A stretch of 64,000 bases of DNA from Atherix ibis (lineage: Eukaryota; Arthropoda; Insecta; Diptera; Athericidae). Below, piece by piece: positions 13,349-26,772 of the stretch. The stretch spans positions 2,578,165 through 2,642,164 of the forward strand of contig CATQJD010000111.1 of NCBI GenBank assembly GCA_958298945.1. The letters are read 5' to 3'. The notes under the pieces are model-generated. The model was not told the DNA's origin and did not search any database. It was given only the letters and a program-made list of their open reading frames with translations. Position numbers and translations under genes: made by a program. Numbering within the stretch: the stretch's first letter is position 1; every line of letters begins with the position of its first letter.

Positions 13349-13784
13349 TCATATTCCTCTTAAACATACTACTTCATATTTCACTTAAATATACTGCTTC
13401 ATATTCCTCTTAAACATATTACTTCATATTCCTCTTAAACATACTACTTCATATTCCTCTTAAACATACTACTTCACATTCCTCTTAAACATACTGCTTC
13501 ATATTCCTCTTAAACATACTACTTCATATTCCTCTTAAACATACTACTTCACATTCCTTTTAAACATATTACTTCATATTCCTCTTAAATATAGTACTTC
13601 ATATTCCTCCTAAACATACTACTTCAAATTCCTCTTAAACATACTACTTCATATTCCTCTTAAACATACTACTTTATATTCCTTTTAAACATACTACTTT
13701 ATATTCCTCTTAAATATACTACTTCATATTCCTCTTAAACATACTACTTCACATTCCTCTTAAACATACTACTTCATATTCCTC
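13346..13784 (+). repeat. Copy A of 550-bp-offset duplication
   Basis: It shares with 13896-14334 the rare order TTTCACTTAAATATACTGC (13381 and 13931), AAACATATTAC, TCACATT plus CTGC, CCTTTTAAACATATTAC, ATAGTACTTC (13591 and 14141), CTCCTAAACATAC, TTCAAATTCC and two TTTATATTCC monomers. The offset is 550 bases, 22 monomers. The copies part at 13784 (CCTC here, CCTA at 14334). Confidence 0.93.
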
Positions 13785-13895
13785 TTAAATATACTACTTC
13801 ATATTGCTCTTAAATATACTACTTCATATTCCTCTTAAATATACTACTTCATATTCCTCTTAAACATACTACTTCATATTCCTCCTAAACATACT

Positions 13896-14334
13896 ATTTC
13901 ATATTCCTCTTAAACATACTACTTCATATTTCACTTAAATATACTGCTTCATATTCCTCTTAAACATATTACTTCATATTCCTCTTAAACATACTACTTC
14001 ATATTCCTCTTAAACATACTACTTCACATTCCTCTTAAACATACTGCTTCATATTCCTCTTAAACATACTACTTCATATTCCTCTTAAACATACTACTTC
14101 ACATTCCTTTTAAACATATTACTTCATATTCCTCTTAAATATAGTACTTCATATTCCTCCTAAACATACTACTTCAAATTCCTCTTAAACATACTACTTC
14201 ATATTCCTCTTAAACATACTACTTTATATTCCTTTTAAACATACTACTTTATATTCCTCTTAAATATACTACTTCATATTCCTCTTAAACATACTACTTC
14301 ACATTCCTCTTAAACATACTACTTCATATTCCTA
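13896..14334 (+). repeat. Copy B of 550-bp-offset duplication
   Basis: Partner of 13346-13784. After CCTATTAAAC at 14331 it follows the order also seen at 3860-4100 and 10495-10735 (TTTATATTCCTTTTAA, CCTTTTAAAC, AAATGTAC, AAACAAAC, 26-mer at 14574). Copy B is therefore in the ancestral context, and the segment between the copies (13785-13895) is five AAATATAC/AAACATAC monomers. Confidence 0.9.
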
Positions 14335-14529
14335 TTAAACATACTACTTTATATTCCTTTTAAACATACTACTTCATATTCCTTTTAAACATACTACTTC
14401 ATATTCCTCTTAAACATACTACTTCATATTCCTCTTAAATGTACTACTTCTTATTCCTCTTAAACAAACTACTTCATATTCCTCTTAAATATACTACTTC
14501 ATATTCCTCTTAAACAAACTACTTCATAT

Positions 14530-17387
14530 TCCTGTTAAATATACTACTTCATATTCCTCTTAAACATACTACTTCACATTCCTTTCTAAACATACTACTT
14601 CATATTCCTCTTAAATATACTACTTCATATTCCTTTTAAACATACTACTTCACATTCCTCTTAAACATACTACTTCATATTCCTCTTAAATATTCTACTT
14701 CATATTTCTCTTAAACATACTACTTTATATTCCTCTTAAACATACTACTTCATATTCCTCTTAAACATACTACTTCATATTCCTCTTAAATATACTACTT
14801 CATATTCCTCTTAAATGTACTACTTCATATTCCTCTTAAACAAACTACTTCATATTCCTCTTAAATATACTACTTCATATTCCTCTTAAACATACTACTT
14901 CACATTCCTTTCTAAACATACTACTTCATATTCCTCTTAAATATACTACTTCATATTCCTCTTAAACATACTACTTCACATTCCTCTTAAACATACTACT
15001 TCATATTCCTCTTAAATATACTACTTCATATTCCTCTTAAACAAACTACTTCATATTCCTCTTAAACATACTACTTCATATTCCTCTTAAACATACTACT
15101 TTATATTCCTCTTAAACATACTACTTCATATTCCTCTTAAACGTTCTACTTCATATTCCTCTTAAATATACTACTTCATATTCCTCTTAAATATACTACT
15201 TCATATTCCTCTTACATATACTACTTCATATTCCTCTTAAATATACTACTTCATATTCCTCTTAAACATACTACTTCATATATTCCTATCTTAAACATAC
15301 TACTTCATATTCCTCTTAAACATACCACTTCATATTCCACTTAAATATACTGCTTCATATTCCTCTTAAACATACTACTTCATATTCCTCTTAAACATAC
15401 TACTTTATATTCCTCTTAAACATACTACTTCATATTCCTCTTAAACATACTACTTCATATTCCTCTTAAATATACTACTTCATATTCCTCTTAAATATAC
15501 TACTTCATATTTCTCTTAAACATACTACTGCATATTCCTCTTAAGCATACTACTTCATATTCCTCTTAAACATACTACTTCATATTCCTCTTAAACATAC
15601 TACTTCATATTCCTCTTAAATATACTACTTCATATTCCTCTTAAACATACTACTTCATATTCCTCTTAAATATACTGCTTCATATTTCTCTTAAATATAC
15701 TACTTCATATTCCTCTTAAACATACAACTTCATATACCTCTTAAACATACTACTTCATATTCCTCTTAAACATACTACTTCATATTCCTCTTAAACATAC
15801 TACTTCATATTCCACTTAAATATACTACTTTATATTTTTCTTAAACATACTACTTCATATTCCTCTTAAACGTTCTACTTCATATTCCTCTTAAACATAC
15901 TACTTCATATTCCTCTTAAACATACTACTTCATATTCCTCTTAAACATACTACTTCATATTCCTCTTAAACATACTACTTCATATTCCTCTTAAATATAC
16001 TACTTCATATTCCTCTTAAATATACTACTTCATATATCTCTTAAACATACTACTTCATATTCCTCTTAAATATACTACTTCATATTCCTCTTAAACATAC
16101 TACTTCATATTCCTCTTAAATGTACTACTTCATATTCCTCTTAAACAAACTACTTCATATTCCTCTTAAATATACTACTTCATATTCCTCTTAAATATAC
16201 TACTTCATATTCCTCTTAAACAAACTACTTCATATTCCTCTTAAATATACTACTTCATATTCCTCTTAAACATACTACTTCACATTCCTTTCTAAACATA
16301 CTACTTCATATTCCTCTTAAATATACTACTTCATATTCCTCTTAAACATACTACTTCACATTCCTCTTAAACATACTACTTCATATTCCTCTTAAATATA
16401 CTACTTCATATTTCTCTTAAACATACTACTTTATATTCGTCTTAAACATACTACTTCATATTCCTCTTAAACATACTACTTCATATTCCTCTTAAATATA
16501 CTACTTCATATTCCTCTTAAATGTACTACTTCATATTCCTCTTAAACAAACTACTTCATATTCCTCTTAAATATACTACTTCACATTCCTCTTAAACATA
16601 CTACTTCACATTCCTTTCTAAACATACTACTTAATATTCCTCTTAAATGTACTACTTCATATTCCTCTTAAACATACTTCTTCACATTCCTCTTAAACAT
16701 ACTACTTCATATTCCTCTTAAATATACTACTTCATATTCCTCTTAAACAAACTACTTCGTATTCCTCTTAAACAAACTACTTCATATTCCTCTTAAACAT
16801 ACTACTTTATATTCCTCTTAAACATACTACTTCATATTCCTCTTAAACGTTCTACTTCATATTCCTCTTAAATATACTACTTCATATTCCTCTTAAATAT
16901 ACTACTTCATATTCCTCTTAAATATACTACTTTATATTCCTCTTAAATATACTACTTCATATTCCTCTTAAACATACTACTTAATATTCCTCTTAAACAT
17001 ACTACTTCATATTCCTCTTAAACATACTACTTCATATTCCACTTAAATATACTGCTTCATATTCCTCTTAAACATACTACTTCATATTCCTCTTAAACAT
17101 ACTACTTTATATTCCTCTTAAACATACTACTTCATATTCCTCTTAAACATACGTCTTCATATTCTTCTTAAGCATACTACTTCATATTCCTCTTAAACAT
17201 ACTACTTCATATTCCTCTTAAACATACTACTTCATATTCCTCTTAAATATACTACTTCATATTCCTCTTAAACATACTACTTCATATTCCTCTTAAATAT
17301 ACTGCTTCATATTCCTCTTAAATATACTACTTCATATTCCTCTTAAACATACTACTTCATATTCCTCTTAAACATACTACTTCATAT
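14530..17387 (+). repeat. Copy A of 2.86-kb tandem duplication
   Basis: Offset 2,858 to copy B at first and 2,854 after 15290, where this copy carries a private 4-base insertion. Shared rare markers: CCTTTTAAAC with AAATATTC (14691 and 17549), CTTACATATAC (15212 and 18070), CATACCACTT (15321 and 18175), ATACCTC, 26-mers (14574, 14900, 16280, 16606 with 17432, 17758, 19134, 19460), TTCGTATTCC and CATACGTCTTC (17151 and 20005). Confidence 0.93.
15276..15304 (+). repeat. 29-bp monomer with two dinucleotide gains
   Basis: The monomer reads TCATATATTCCTATC before TTAAACATAC: an extra TA near the start and an extra AT before CTT, four bases in all. The matching monomer in the duplicate (about 18134-18158) is an ordinary 25-mer, so the insertion came after the 2.86-kb duplication. 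Confidence 0.88.
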
Positions 17388-20240
17388 TCCTCTTAAATAT
17401 ACTACTTCATATTCCTCTTAAACATACTACTTCACATTCCTTTCTAAACATACTACTTCATATTCCTCTTAAATATACTACTTCATATTCCTTTTAAACA
17501 TACTACTTCACATTCCTCTTAAACATACTACTTCATATTCCTCTTAAATATTCTACTTCATATTTCTCTTAAACATACTACTTTATATTCCTCTTAAACA
17601 TACTACTTCATATTCCTCTTAAACATACTACTTCATATTCCTCTTAAATATACTACTTCATATTCCCCTTAAATGTACTACTTCATATTCCTCTTAAACA
17701 AACTACTTCATATTCCTCTTAAATATACTACTTCATATTCCTCTTAAACATACTACTTCACATTCCTTTCTAAACATACTACTTCATATTCCTCTTAAAT
17801 ATACTACTTCATATTCCTCTTAAACATACTACTTCACATTCCTCTTAAACATACTACTTCATATTCCTCTTAAATATACTACTTCATATTCCTCTTAAAC
17901 AAACTACTTCATATTCCTCTTAAACATACTACTTCATATTCCTCTTAAACATACTACTTTATATTCCTCTTAAACATACTACTTCATATTCCTCTTAAAC
18001 GTTCTACTTCATATTCCTCTTAAATATACTACTTCATATTCCTCTTAAATATACTACTTCATATTCCTCTTACATATACTACTTCATATTCCTCTTAAAT
18101 ATACTACTTCATATTCCTCTTAAACATACTACTTCATATTCCTCTTAAACATACTACTTCATATTCCTCTTAAACATACCACTTCATATTCCACTTAAAT
18201 ATACTGCTTCATATTCCTCTTAAACATACTACTTCATATTCCTCTTAAACATACTACTTTATATTCCTCTTAAACATACTACTTCATATTCCTCTTAAAC
18301 ATACTACTTCATATTCCTCTTAAATATACTACTTCATATTCCTCTTAAATATACTACTTCATATTTCTCTTAAACATATTACTGCATATTCCTCTTAAGC
18401 ATACTACTTCATATTCCTCTTAAACATACTACTTCATATTCCTCTTAAACATACTACTTCATATTCCTCTTAAATATACTACTTCATATTCCTCTTAAAC
18501 ATACTACTTCATATTCCTCTTAAATATACTGCTTCATATTTCTCTTAAATATACTACTTCATATTCCTCTTAAACATACAACTTCATATACCTCTTAAAC
18601 ATACTACTTCATATTCCTCTTAAACATACTACTTCATATTCCTCTTAAACATACTACTTCATATTCCACTTAAATATACTACTTTATATTTTTCTTAAAC
18701 ATACTACTTCATATTCCTCTTAAACGTTCTACTTCATATTCCTCTTAAACATACTACTTCATATTCCTCTTAAACATACTACTTCATATTCCTCTTAAAC
18801 ATACTACTTCATATTCCTCTTAAACATACTACTTCATATTCCTCTTAAATATACTACTTCATATTCCTCTTAAATATACTACTTCATATATCTCTTAAAC
18901 ATACTACTTCATATTCCTCTTAAATATACTACTTCATATTCCTCTTAAACATACTACTTCATATTCCTCTTACATGTACTACTTCATATTCCTCTTAAAC
19001 AAACTACTTCATATTCCTCTTAAATATACTACTTCATATTCCTCTTAAATATACTACTTCATATTCCTCTTAAACAAACTACTTCATATTCCTCTTAAAT
19101 ATACTACTTCATATTCCTCTTAAACATACTACTTCACATTCCTTTCTAAACATACTACTTCATATTCCTCTTAAATATACTACTTCATATTCCTCTTAAA
19201 CATACTACTTCACATTCCTCTTAAACATACTACTTCATATTCCTCTTAAATATACTACTTCATATTTCTCTTAAACATACTACTTTATATTCGTCTTAAA
19301 CATACTACTTCATATTCCTCTTAAACATACTACTTCATATTCCTCTTAAATATACTACTTCATATTCCTCTTAAATGTACTACTTCATATTCCTCTTAAA
19401 CAAACTACTTCATATTCCTCTTAAATATACTACTTCACATTCCTCTTAAACATACTACTTCACATTCCTTTCTAAACATACTACTTAATATTCCTCTTAA
19501 ATGTACTACTTCATATTCCTCTTAAACATACTTCTTCACATTCCTCTTAAACATACTACTTCATATTCCTCTTAAATATACTACTTCATATTCCTCTTAA
19601 ACAAACTACTTCGTATTCCTCTTAAACAAACTACTTCATATTCCTCTTAAACATACTACTTTATATTCCTCTTAAACATACTACTTCATATTCCTCTTAA
19701 ACGTTCTACTTCATATTCCTCTTAAATATACTACTTCATATTCCTCTTAAATATACTACTTCATATTCCTCTTAAATATACTACTTTATATTCCTCTTAA
19801 ATATACTACTTCATATTCCTCTCAAACATACTACTTAATATTCCTCTTAAACATACTACTTCATATTCCTCTTAAACATACTACTTCATATTCCACTTAA
19901 ATATACTGCTTCATATTCCTCTTAAACATACTACTTCATATTCCTCTTAAACATACTACTTTATATTCCTCTTAAACATACTACTTCATATTCCTCTTAA
20001 ACATACGTCTTCATATTCTTCTTAAGCATACTACTTCATATTCCTTTTAAACATACTACTTCATATTCCTCTTAAACATACTACTTCATATTCCTCTTAA
20101 ATATACTACTTCATATTCCTCTTAAACATACTACTTCATATTCCTCTTAAATATACTGCTTCATATTCCTCTTAAATATACTACTTCATATTCCTCTTAA
20201 ACATACTACTTCATATTCCTCTTAAACATACTACTTCATA
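17388..20240 (+). repeat. Copy B of 2.86-kb tandem duplication
   Basis: Head-to-tail partner of 14530-17387. Private changes include CCCCTTAAATGT (near 17665), CTTACATGTAC (near 18971), CTCTCAAACATAC (near 19821) and CCTTTTAAAC near 20045. The left join falls in plain monomers near 17385, where AAACATAC runs of one copy meet the AAATATAC, AAACATAC, 26-mer order of the next; no irregular monomer marks it. Confidence 0.92.
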
Positions 20241-22454
20241 TTCCTCTTAAACATACTACTTCATATTCCTCTTAAACATACTACTTCATATTCCACTTAA
20301 ATATACTACTTCATATTTCTCTTAAACATACTACGTCATATTCCTCTTAAACGTTCTACTTCATATTCCTCTTAAACATACTACTTCATATTCCTCTTAA
20401 ACATACTACTTCATATTCCTCTTAAACATACTACATCATATTCCTCTTAAACATACTACTTCATATTCCTCTTAAATATACTACTTCATATTCCTCTTAA
20501 ATATACTACTTCATATATCTCTTAAACATACTACTTCATATTCCTCTTAAATTTACTACTTCATATTCCTCTTAAACATACTACTTCATATTCCTCTTAA
20601 ATGTACTACTTCATATTACTCTTAAACAAACTACTTCATATTCCTCTTAAATATACTACTTCATATTCCTCTTAAATATACTACTTCATATTCCTCTTAA
20701 ACAAACTACTTCATATTCCTCTTAAATATACTACTTCATATTCCTCTTAAACATACTACTTCACATTCCTTTCTAAACATACTACTTCATATTCCTCTTA
20801 AATATACTACTTCATATTCCTCTTAAACATACTACTTAACATTCCTCTTAAACATACTACTTCATATTCCTCTTAAATATACTATTTCATTTTTCTCTTA
20901 AACATACTACTTTATATTCCTCTTAAACATACTACTTCATATTCCTCTTAAACATACTACTTCATGTTCCTCTTAAATATACTACTTCATATTCCTCTTA
21001 AATGTACTACTTCATATTCCTCTTAAACAAACTACTTCATATTCCTCTTAAATATACTACTTCATATTCCTCTTAAACATACTACTTCACATTCCTTTCT
21101 AAACATACTACTTCATATTCCTCTTAAATATACTACTTCATATTCCTCTAAAACATACTACTTCACATTCCTCTTAAACATACTACTTCATATTCCTCTT
21201 AAATATACTACTTCATATTCCTCTTAAACAAACTACTTCATATTCCTCTTAAACATACTACTTCATATTCCTCTTAAACATACTACTTTATATTCCTCTT
21301 AAACATACTACTTCATATTCCTCTTAAACGTTCTACTTCATATTCCTCTTAAATATACAACTTCATATTCCTCTTAAATATACTACTTCATATTCCTCTT
21401 AAATATACTACTTCATATTTCTCTTAAATATACTATTTCATATTCCTCTTAAACATACTACTTCATATTCCTCTTAAATATACTACTTCATATTCCTCTT
21501 AAACAAACTACTTCATATTCCTCTTAAACATACTACTTCATATTCCTCTTAAACATACTACTTTATATTCCTCTTAAACATACTACTTCATATTCCTCTT
21601 AAACGTTCTACTTCATATTCCTCTTAAATATACTACTTCATATTCCTCTTAAATATACTACTTCATATTCCTCTTAAATATACTACTTCATATTCCTCTT
21701 AAATATACTACTTCATATTCCTCTTAAACATACAACTTCATATTCCTCTTAAACATACTACTTCATATTCCTCTTAAACATACTACTTCATATTCCACTT
21801 AAATATACTGCTTCATATTCCTCTTAAACATACTACTTCATATTCCTCTTAAACATACTACTTTATATTCCTCTTAAACATACTACTTCATATTCCTCTT
21901 AAACATACTACTTCATATTCCTCTTAAATATACTACTTCATATTCCTCTTAAATATACTACTTCATATTCCTCTTAAACATACTACTTCATATTCCTCTT
22001 AAACATACTACTTCATATTCCTCTTAAACATACTACTTCATATTCCACTTAAATATACTGCTTCATATTCCTCTTAAACATACTACTTCATATTCCTCTT
22101 AAACATACTACTTCATATTCCTCTTAAACATACTACTTCACATTCCTCTTAAACATACTGCTTCATATTCCTCTTAAACATACTACTTCATATTCCTCTT
22201 AAACATACTACTTCACATTCCTTTTAAACATACTACTTCATATTCCTCTTAAATATAGTACTTAATATTCCTCCTAAACATACTACTTCAAATTCCTCTA
22301 AACATACTACTTCATATTCCTCTTAAACATACTACTTTATATTCCTTTTAAACATACTACTTCATATTCCTCTTGAATATACTACTTCATATTCCTCTTA
22401 AACATACTACTTCACATTCCTCTAAAACATACTACTTCATATTCCTATTAAACA

Positions 22455-24683
22455 TACTACTTTATATTCCTTTTAAACATACTACTTCATATTCCTTTTA
22501 AACATACTACTTCATATTCCTCTTAAACATACTACTTCATATTCCTCTTAAATATACTACTTCATATTCCTCTTAAACAAACTACTTCATATTCCTCTTA
22601 AATATACTACTTCATATTCCTCTTAAACAAACTACTTCATATTCCTCTTAAATATACTACTTCATATTTCTCTTAAACATACTACTTCACATTCCTTTCT
22701 AAACATACTACTTCATATTCCTCTTAAATATACTACTTCATATTCCTCTTAAACATACTACTTCACATTCCTCTTAAACATACTACTTCATATTCCTCTT
22801 AAATATACTACTTCATATTTCTCTTAAACATACTACTTTATATTCCTCTTAAACATACTACTTCATATTCCTCTTAAACATACTACTTCATATTCCTCTT
22901 AAATATACTACTTCATATTCCTCTTAAATGTACTACTTCATATTCCTCTTAAACAAACTACTTCATATTCCTCTTAAATATACTACTTCATATTCCTCTT
23001 AAACATACTACTTCACATTCCTTTCTAAACATACTACTTCATATTTCTCTTCAATATACTACTTCATATTCCTCTTAAACATACTACTTCACATTCCTCT
23101 TAATCATACTACTTCATATTCCTCTTAAATATACTACTTCATATTTCTCTTAAACATACTACTTTATATTCCTCTTAAACATACTACTTCATATTCCTCT
23201 TAAACATACTACTTCATATTCCTCTTAAATATACTACTTCATATTCCTCTTAAATGTACTACTTCATATTCCTCTTAAACAAACTTCTTCATATTCCTCT
23301 TAAACATACTACTTCATATTCCTCTTAAACATACTACTTTATATTCCTTTTAAACCTACTACTTCATATTCCTCTTAAACGTTCTACTTCATATTCCTCT
23401 TAAATATACTACTTCATATTCCTCTTAAATATACTACTTCATATTCCTCTTAAATATACTACTTCATATTCCTCTTAAATATACTACTTCATATTCCTCT
23501 TAAACATACTACTTCATATTCCTCTTAAACATACTACTTCATATTTGTCTTAAACATACTACTTCATATTCCACTTAAATATACTGCTTCATATTCCTCT
23601 TAAACATACTACTTCATATTCCTCTTAAACATACTACTTTATATTCCTCTTAAACATACTACTTCATATTCCTCTTAAACATACTACTTCATATTCAACT
23701 TAAATATACTACTTCATATTTCTCTTAAACATACTACTTCATATTCCTCTTAAACGTTCTACTTCATATTCCCTCTTAAACATACTACTTCATATTCCTC
23801 TTAAACTTACTACTTCATATTCCTCTTAAACATACTACTTCATATTCCTCTTAAATATACTACTTCATATTCCTCTTAAACATACTACTTCATATTCCTC
23901 TTAAATATACTGCTTCATATTCCTCTTAAATATACTACTTCATATTCCTCTTAAACATACTCCTTCATATTCCTCTTAAACATACTACTTCATATTCCTC
24001 TTAAACATACTACTTCATATTCCTCTTAAGCATACTGCTTCATATTCCACTTAAATATATTACTTCATATTTTTCTTAAACATACTACTTCATATTCCTC
24101 TTAAACGTTCTACTTCATGTTCCTCTTAAACATACTACTTCATGTTCCTCTTAAACATACTACTTCATATTCCTCTTAAACATACTACTTCATATTCCTC
24201 TTAAACATACTACTTCATATTCCTCTTAAATATACTACTTCATATTCCTCTTAAATATACTACTTCATATATCTCTTAAACATACTACTTCATATTCCTC
24301 TTAAATATACTACTTCATATTCCTCTTAAACATACTACTTCATATTCCTCTTAAATGTACTACTTCATATTCCTCTTAAACAAACTACTTCATATTCCTC
24401 TTAAATATACTACTTCATATTCCTCTTAAATATACTACTTCATATTCCTCTTAAACAAACTACTTCATATTCCTCTTAAATATACTGCTTCATATTCCTC
24501 TTAAACATACTACTTCACATTCCTTTCTAAACATACTACTTCATATTCCTCTTAAATATACTACTTCATATTCCTCTTAAACATACTACTTCACATTCCT
24601 CTTAAACATACTACTTCATATTCCTCTTAAATATATTACTTCATATTTTTCTTAAACATACTACTTTATATTCCTCTTAAACA
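22455..24683 (+). repeat. Copy A of 2.2-kb tandem duplication
   Basis: Repeated at 24684-26761. The offset starts at 2,229 (26-mers 22687 and 23013 with 24916 and 25242), falls to 2,104 (ATTCAACTT at 23693 and 25797) after a five-monomer difference, and to 2,078 (26-mers 24515 and 26593) after loss of one monomer and one base. Shared markers include TAATCATAC, ATTTGTC, AAACTTAC and AAATATATTAC with TTTTTC. The extra base is a CCCTC 26-mer at 23764-23789, only in this copy. Confidence 0.9.
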
Positions 24684-26761
24684 TACTACTTTATATTCCT
24701 TTTAAACATACTACTTCATATTCCTTTTAAACATACTACTTCATATTCCTCTTAAACATACTACTTCATATTCCTCTTAAATATACTACTTCATATTCCT
24801 CTTAAACAAACTACTTCATATTCCTCTTAAATATACTACTTCATATTCCTCTTAAACAAACTACTTCATATTCCTCTTAAATATACTACTTCATATTCCT
24901 CTTAAACATACTACTTCACATTCCTTTCTAAACATACTACTTCATATTCCTCTTAAATATACTACTTCATATTCCTCTTAAACATACTACTTCACATTCC
25001 TCTTAAACATACTACTTCATATTCCTCTTAAATATACTACTTCATATTTCTCTTAAACATACTACTTTATATTCCTCTTAAACATACTACTTCATATTCC
25101 TCTTAAACATACTACTTCATATTCCTCTTAAATATACTACTTCATATTCCTCTTAAATGTACTACTTCATATTCCTCTTAAACAAACTACTTCATATTCC
25201 TCTTAAATATACTACTTCATATTCCTCTTAAACATACTACTTCACATTCCTTTCTAAACATACTACTTCATATTCCTCTTAAATATACTACTTCATATTC
25301 CTCTTAAACATACTACTTCACATTCCTCTTAATCATACTACTTCATATTCCTCTTAAATATACTACTTCATATTCCTCTTAAACAAACTACTTCATATTC
25401 CTCTTAAACATACTACTTCATATTCCTCTTAAACATACTACTTTATATTCCTCTTAAACATACTACTTCATATTCCTCTTAAACGTTCTACTTCATATTC
25501 CTCTTAAATATACTACTTCATATTCCTCTTAAATATACTACTTCATATTCCTCTTAAATATACTACTTCATATTCCTCTTAAATATACTACTTCATATTC
25601 CTCTTAAACATACTACTTCATATTCCTCTTAAACATACTACTTCATATTTGTCTTAAACATACTACTTCATATTCCACTTAAATATACTGCTTCATATTC
25701 CTCTTAAACATACTACTTCATATTCCTCTTAAACATACTACTTTATATTCCTCTTAAACATACTACTTCATATTCCTCTTAAACATACTACTTCATATTC
25801 AACTTAAATATACTACTTCATATTTCTCTTAAACATACTACTTCATATTCCTCTTAAACGTTCTACTTCATATTCCTCTTAAACATACTACTTCATATTC
25901 CTCTTAAACTTACTACTTCATATTCCTCTTAAACATACTACTTCATATTCCTCTTAAATATACTACTTCATATTCCTCTTAAATATACTGCTTCATATTC
26001 CTCTTAAATATACTACTTCATATTCCTCTTAAACATACTACTTCATATTCCTCTTAAACATACTACTTCATATTCCTCTTAAACATACTACTTCATATTC
26101 CTCTTAAACATACTGCTTCATATTCCACTTAAATATATTACTTCATATTTTTCTTAAACATACTACTTCATATTCCTCTTAAACGTTCTACTTCATATTC
26201 CTCTTAAACATACTACTTCATATTCCTCTTAAACATACTACTTCATATTCCTCTTAAACATACTACTTCATATTCCTCTTAAACATACTACTTCATATTC
26301 CTCTTAAATATACTACTTCATATTCCTCTTAAATATACTACTTCATATATCTCTTAAACATACTACTTCATATTCCTCTTAAATATACTACTTCATATTC
26401 CTCTTAAACATACTACTTCATATTCCTCTTAAATGTACTACTTCATATTCCTCTTAAACAAACTACTTCATATTCCTCTTAAATATACTACTTCATATTC
26501 CTCTTAAATATACTACTTCATATTCCTCTTAAACAAACTACTTCATATTCCTCTTAAATATACTGCTTCATATTCCTCTTAAACATACTACTTCACATTC
26601 CTTTCTAAACATACTACTTCATATTCCTCTTAAATATACTACTTCATATTCCTCTTAAACATACTACTTCACATTCCTCTTAAACATACTACTTCATATT
26701 CCTCTTAAATATATTACTTCATATTTTTCTTAAACATACTACTTTATATTCCTCTTAAACA
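24684..26761 (+). repeat. Copy B of 2.2-kb tandem duplication
   Basis: Partner of 22455-24683, directly adjoining it. It starts at TTTATATTCCTTTTAAAC (24690), matching 22461. Projected with the final offset, copy A's last base (24683) falls on 26761, and the next bases are an irregular CGTA insertion, so the right end of this copy is unusually well defined. Confidence 0.88.
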
Positions 26762-26772
26762 TACGTACTACT
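26744..26772 (+). repeat. 29-bp monomer with CGTA insertion at duplication edge
   Basis: The monomer reads AAACATACGTACTACTT instead of AAACATACTACTT, a gain of four bases that creates the palindrome TACGTA and a CpG. It sits at the right end of the 2.2-kb duplication. After it the array changes to AAACAGAC, AAAAATAC and then a CCACTT order like that at 21780. Confidence 0.88.

Noticed and set aside
17150..17160. CATACGTCTTC as another insertion scar
   Set aside because: The monomer is still 25 bp; TA has changed to GT by substitution, and it is copied at 20005 with the 2.86-kb duplication.
26760..26770. TACGTA at 26762 as a transposon target-site scar
   Set aside because: No flanking duplication or element remnant is seen; a filler at a duplication breakpoint explains it better.
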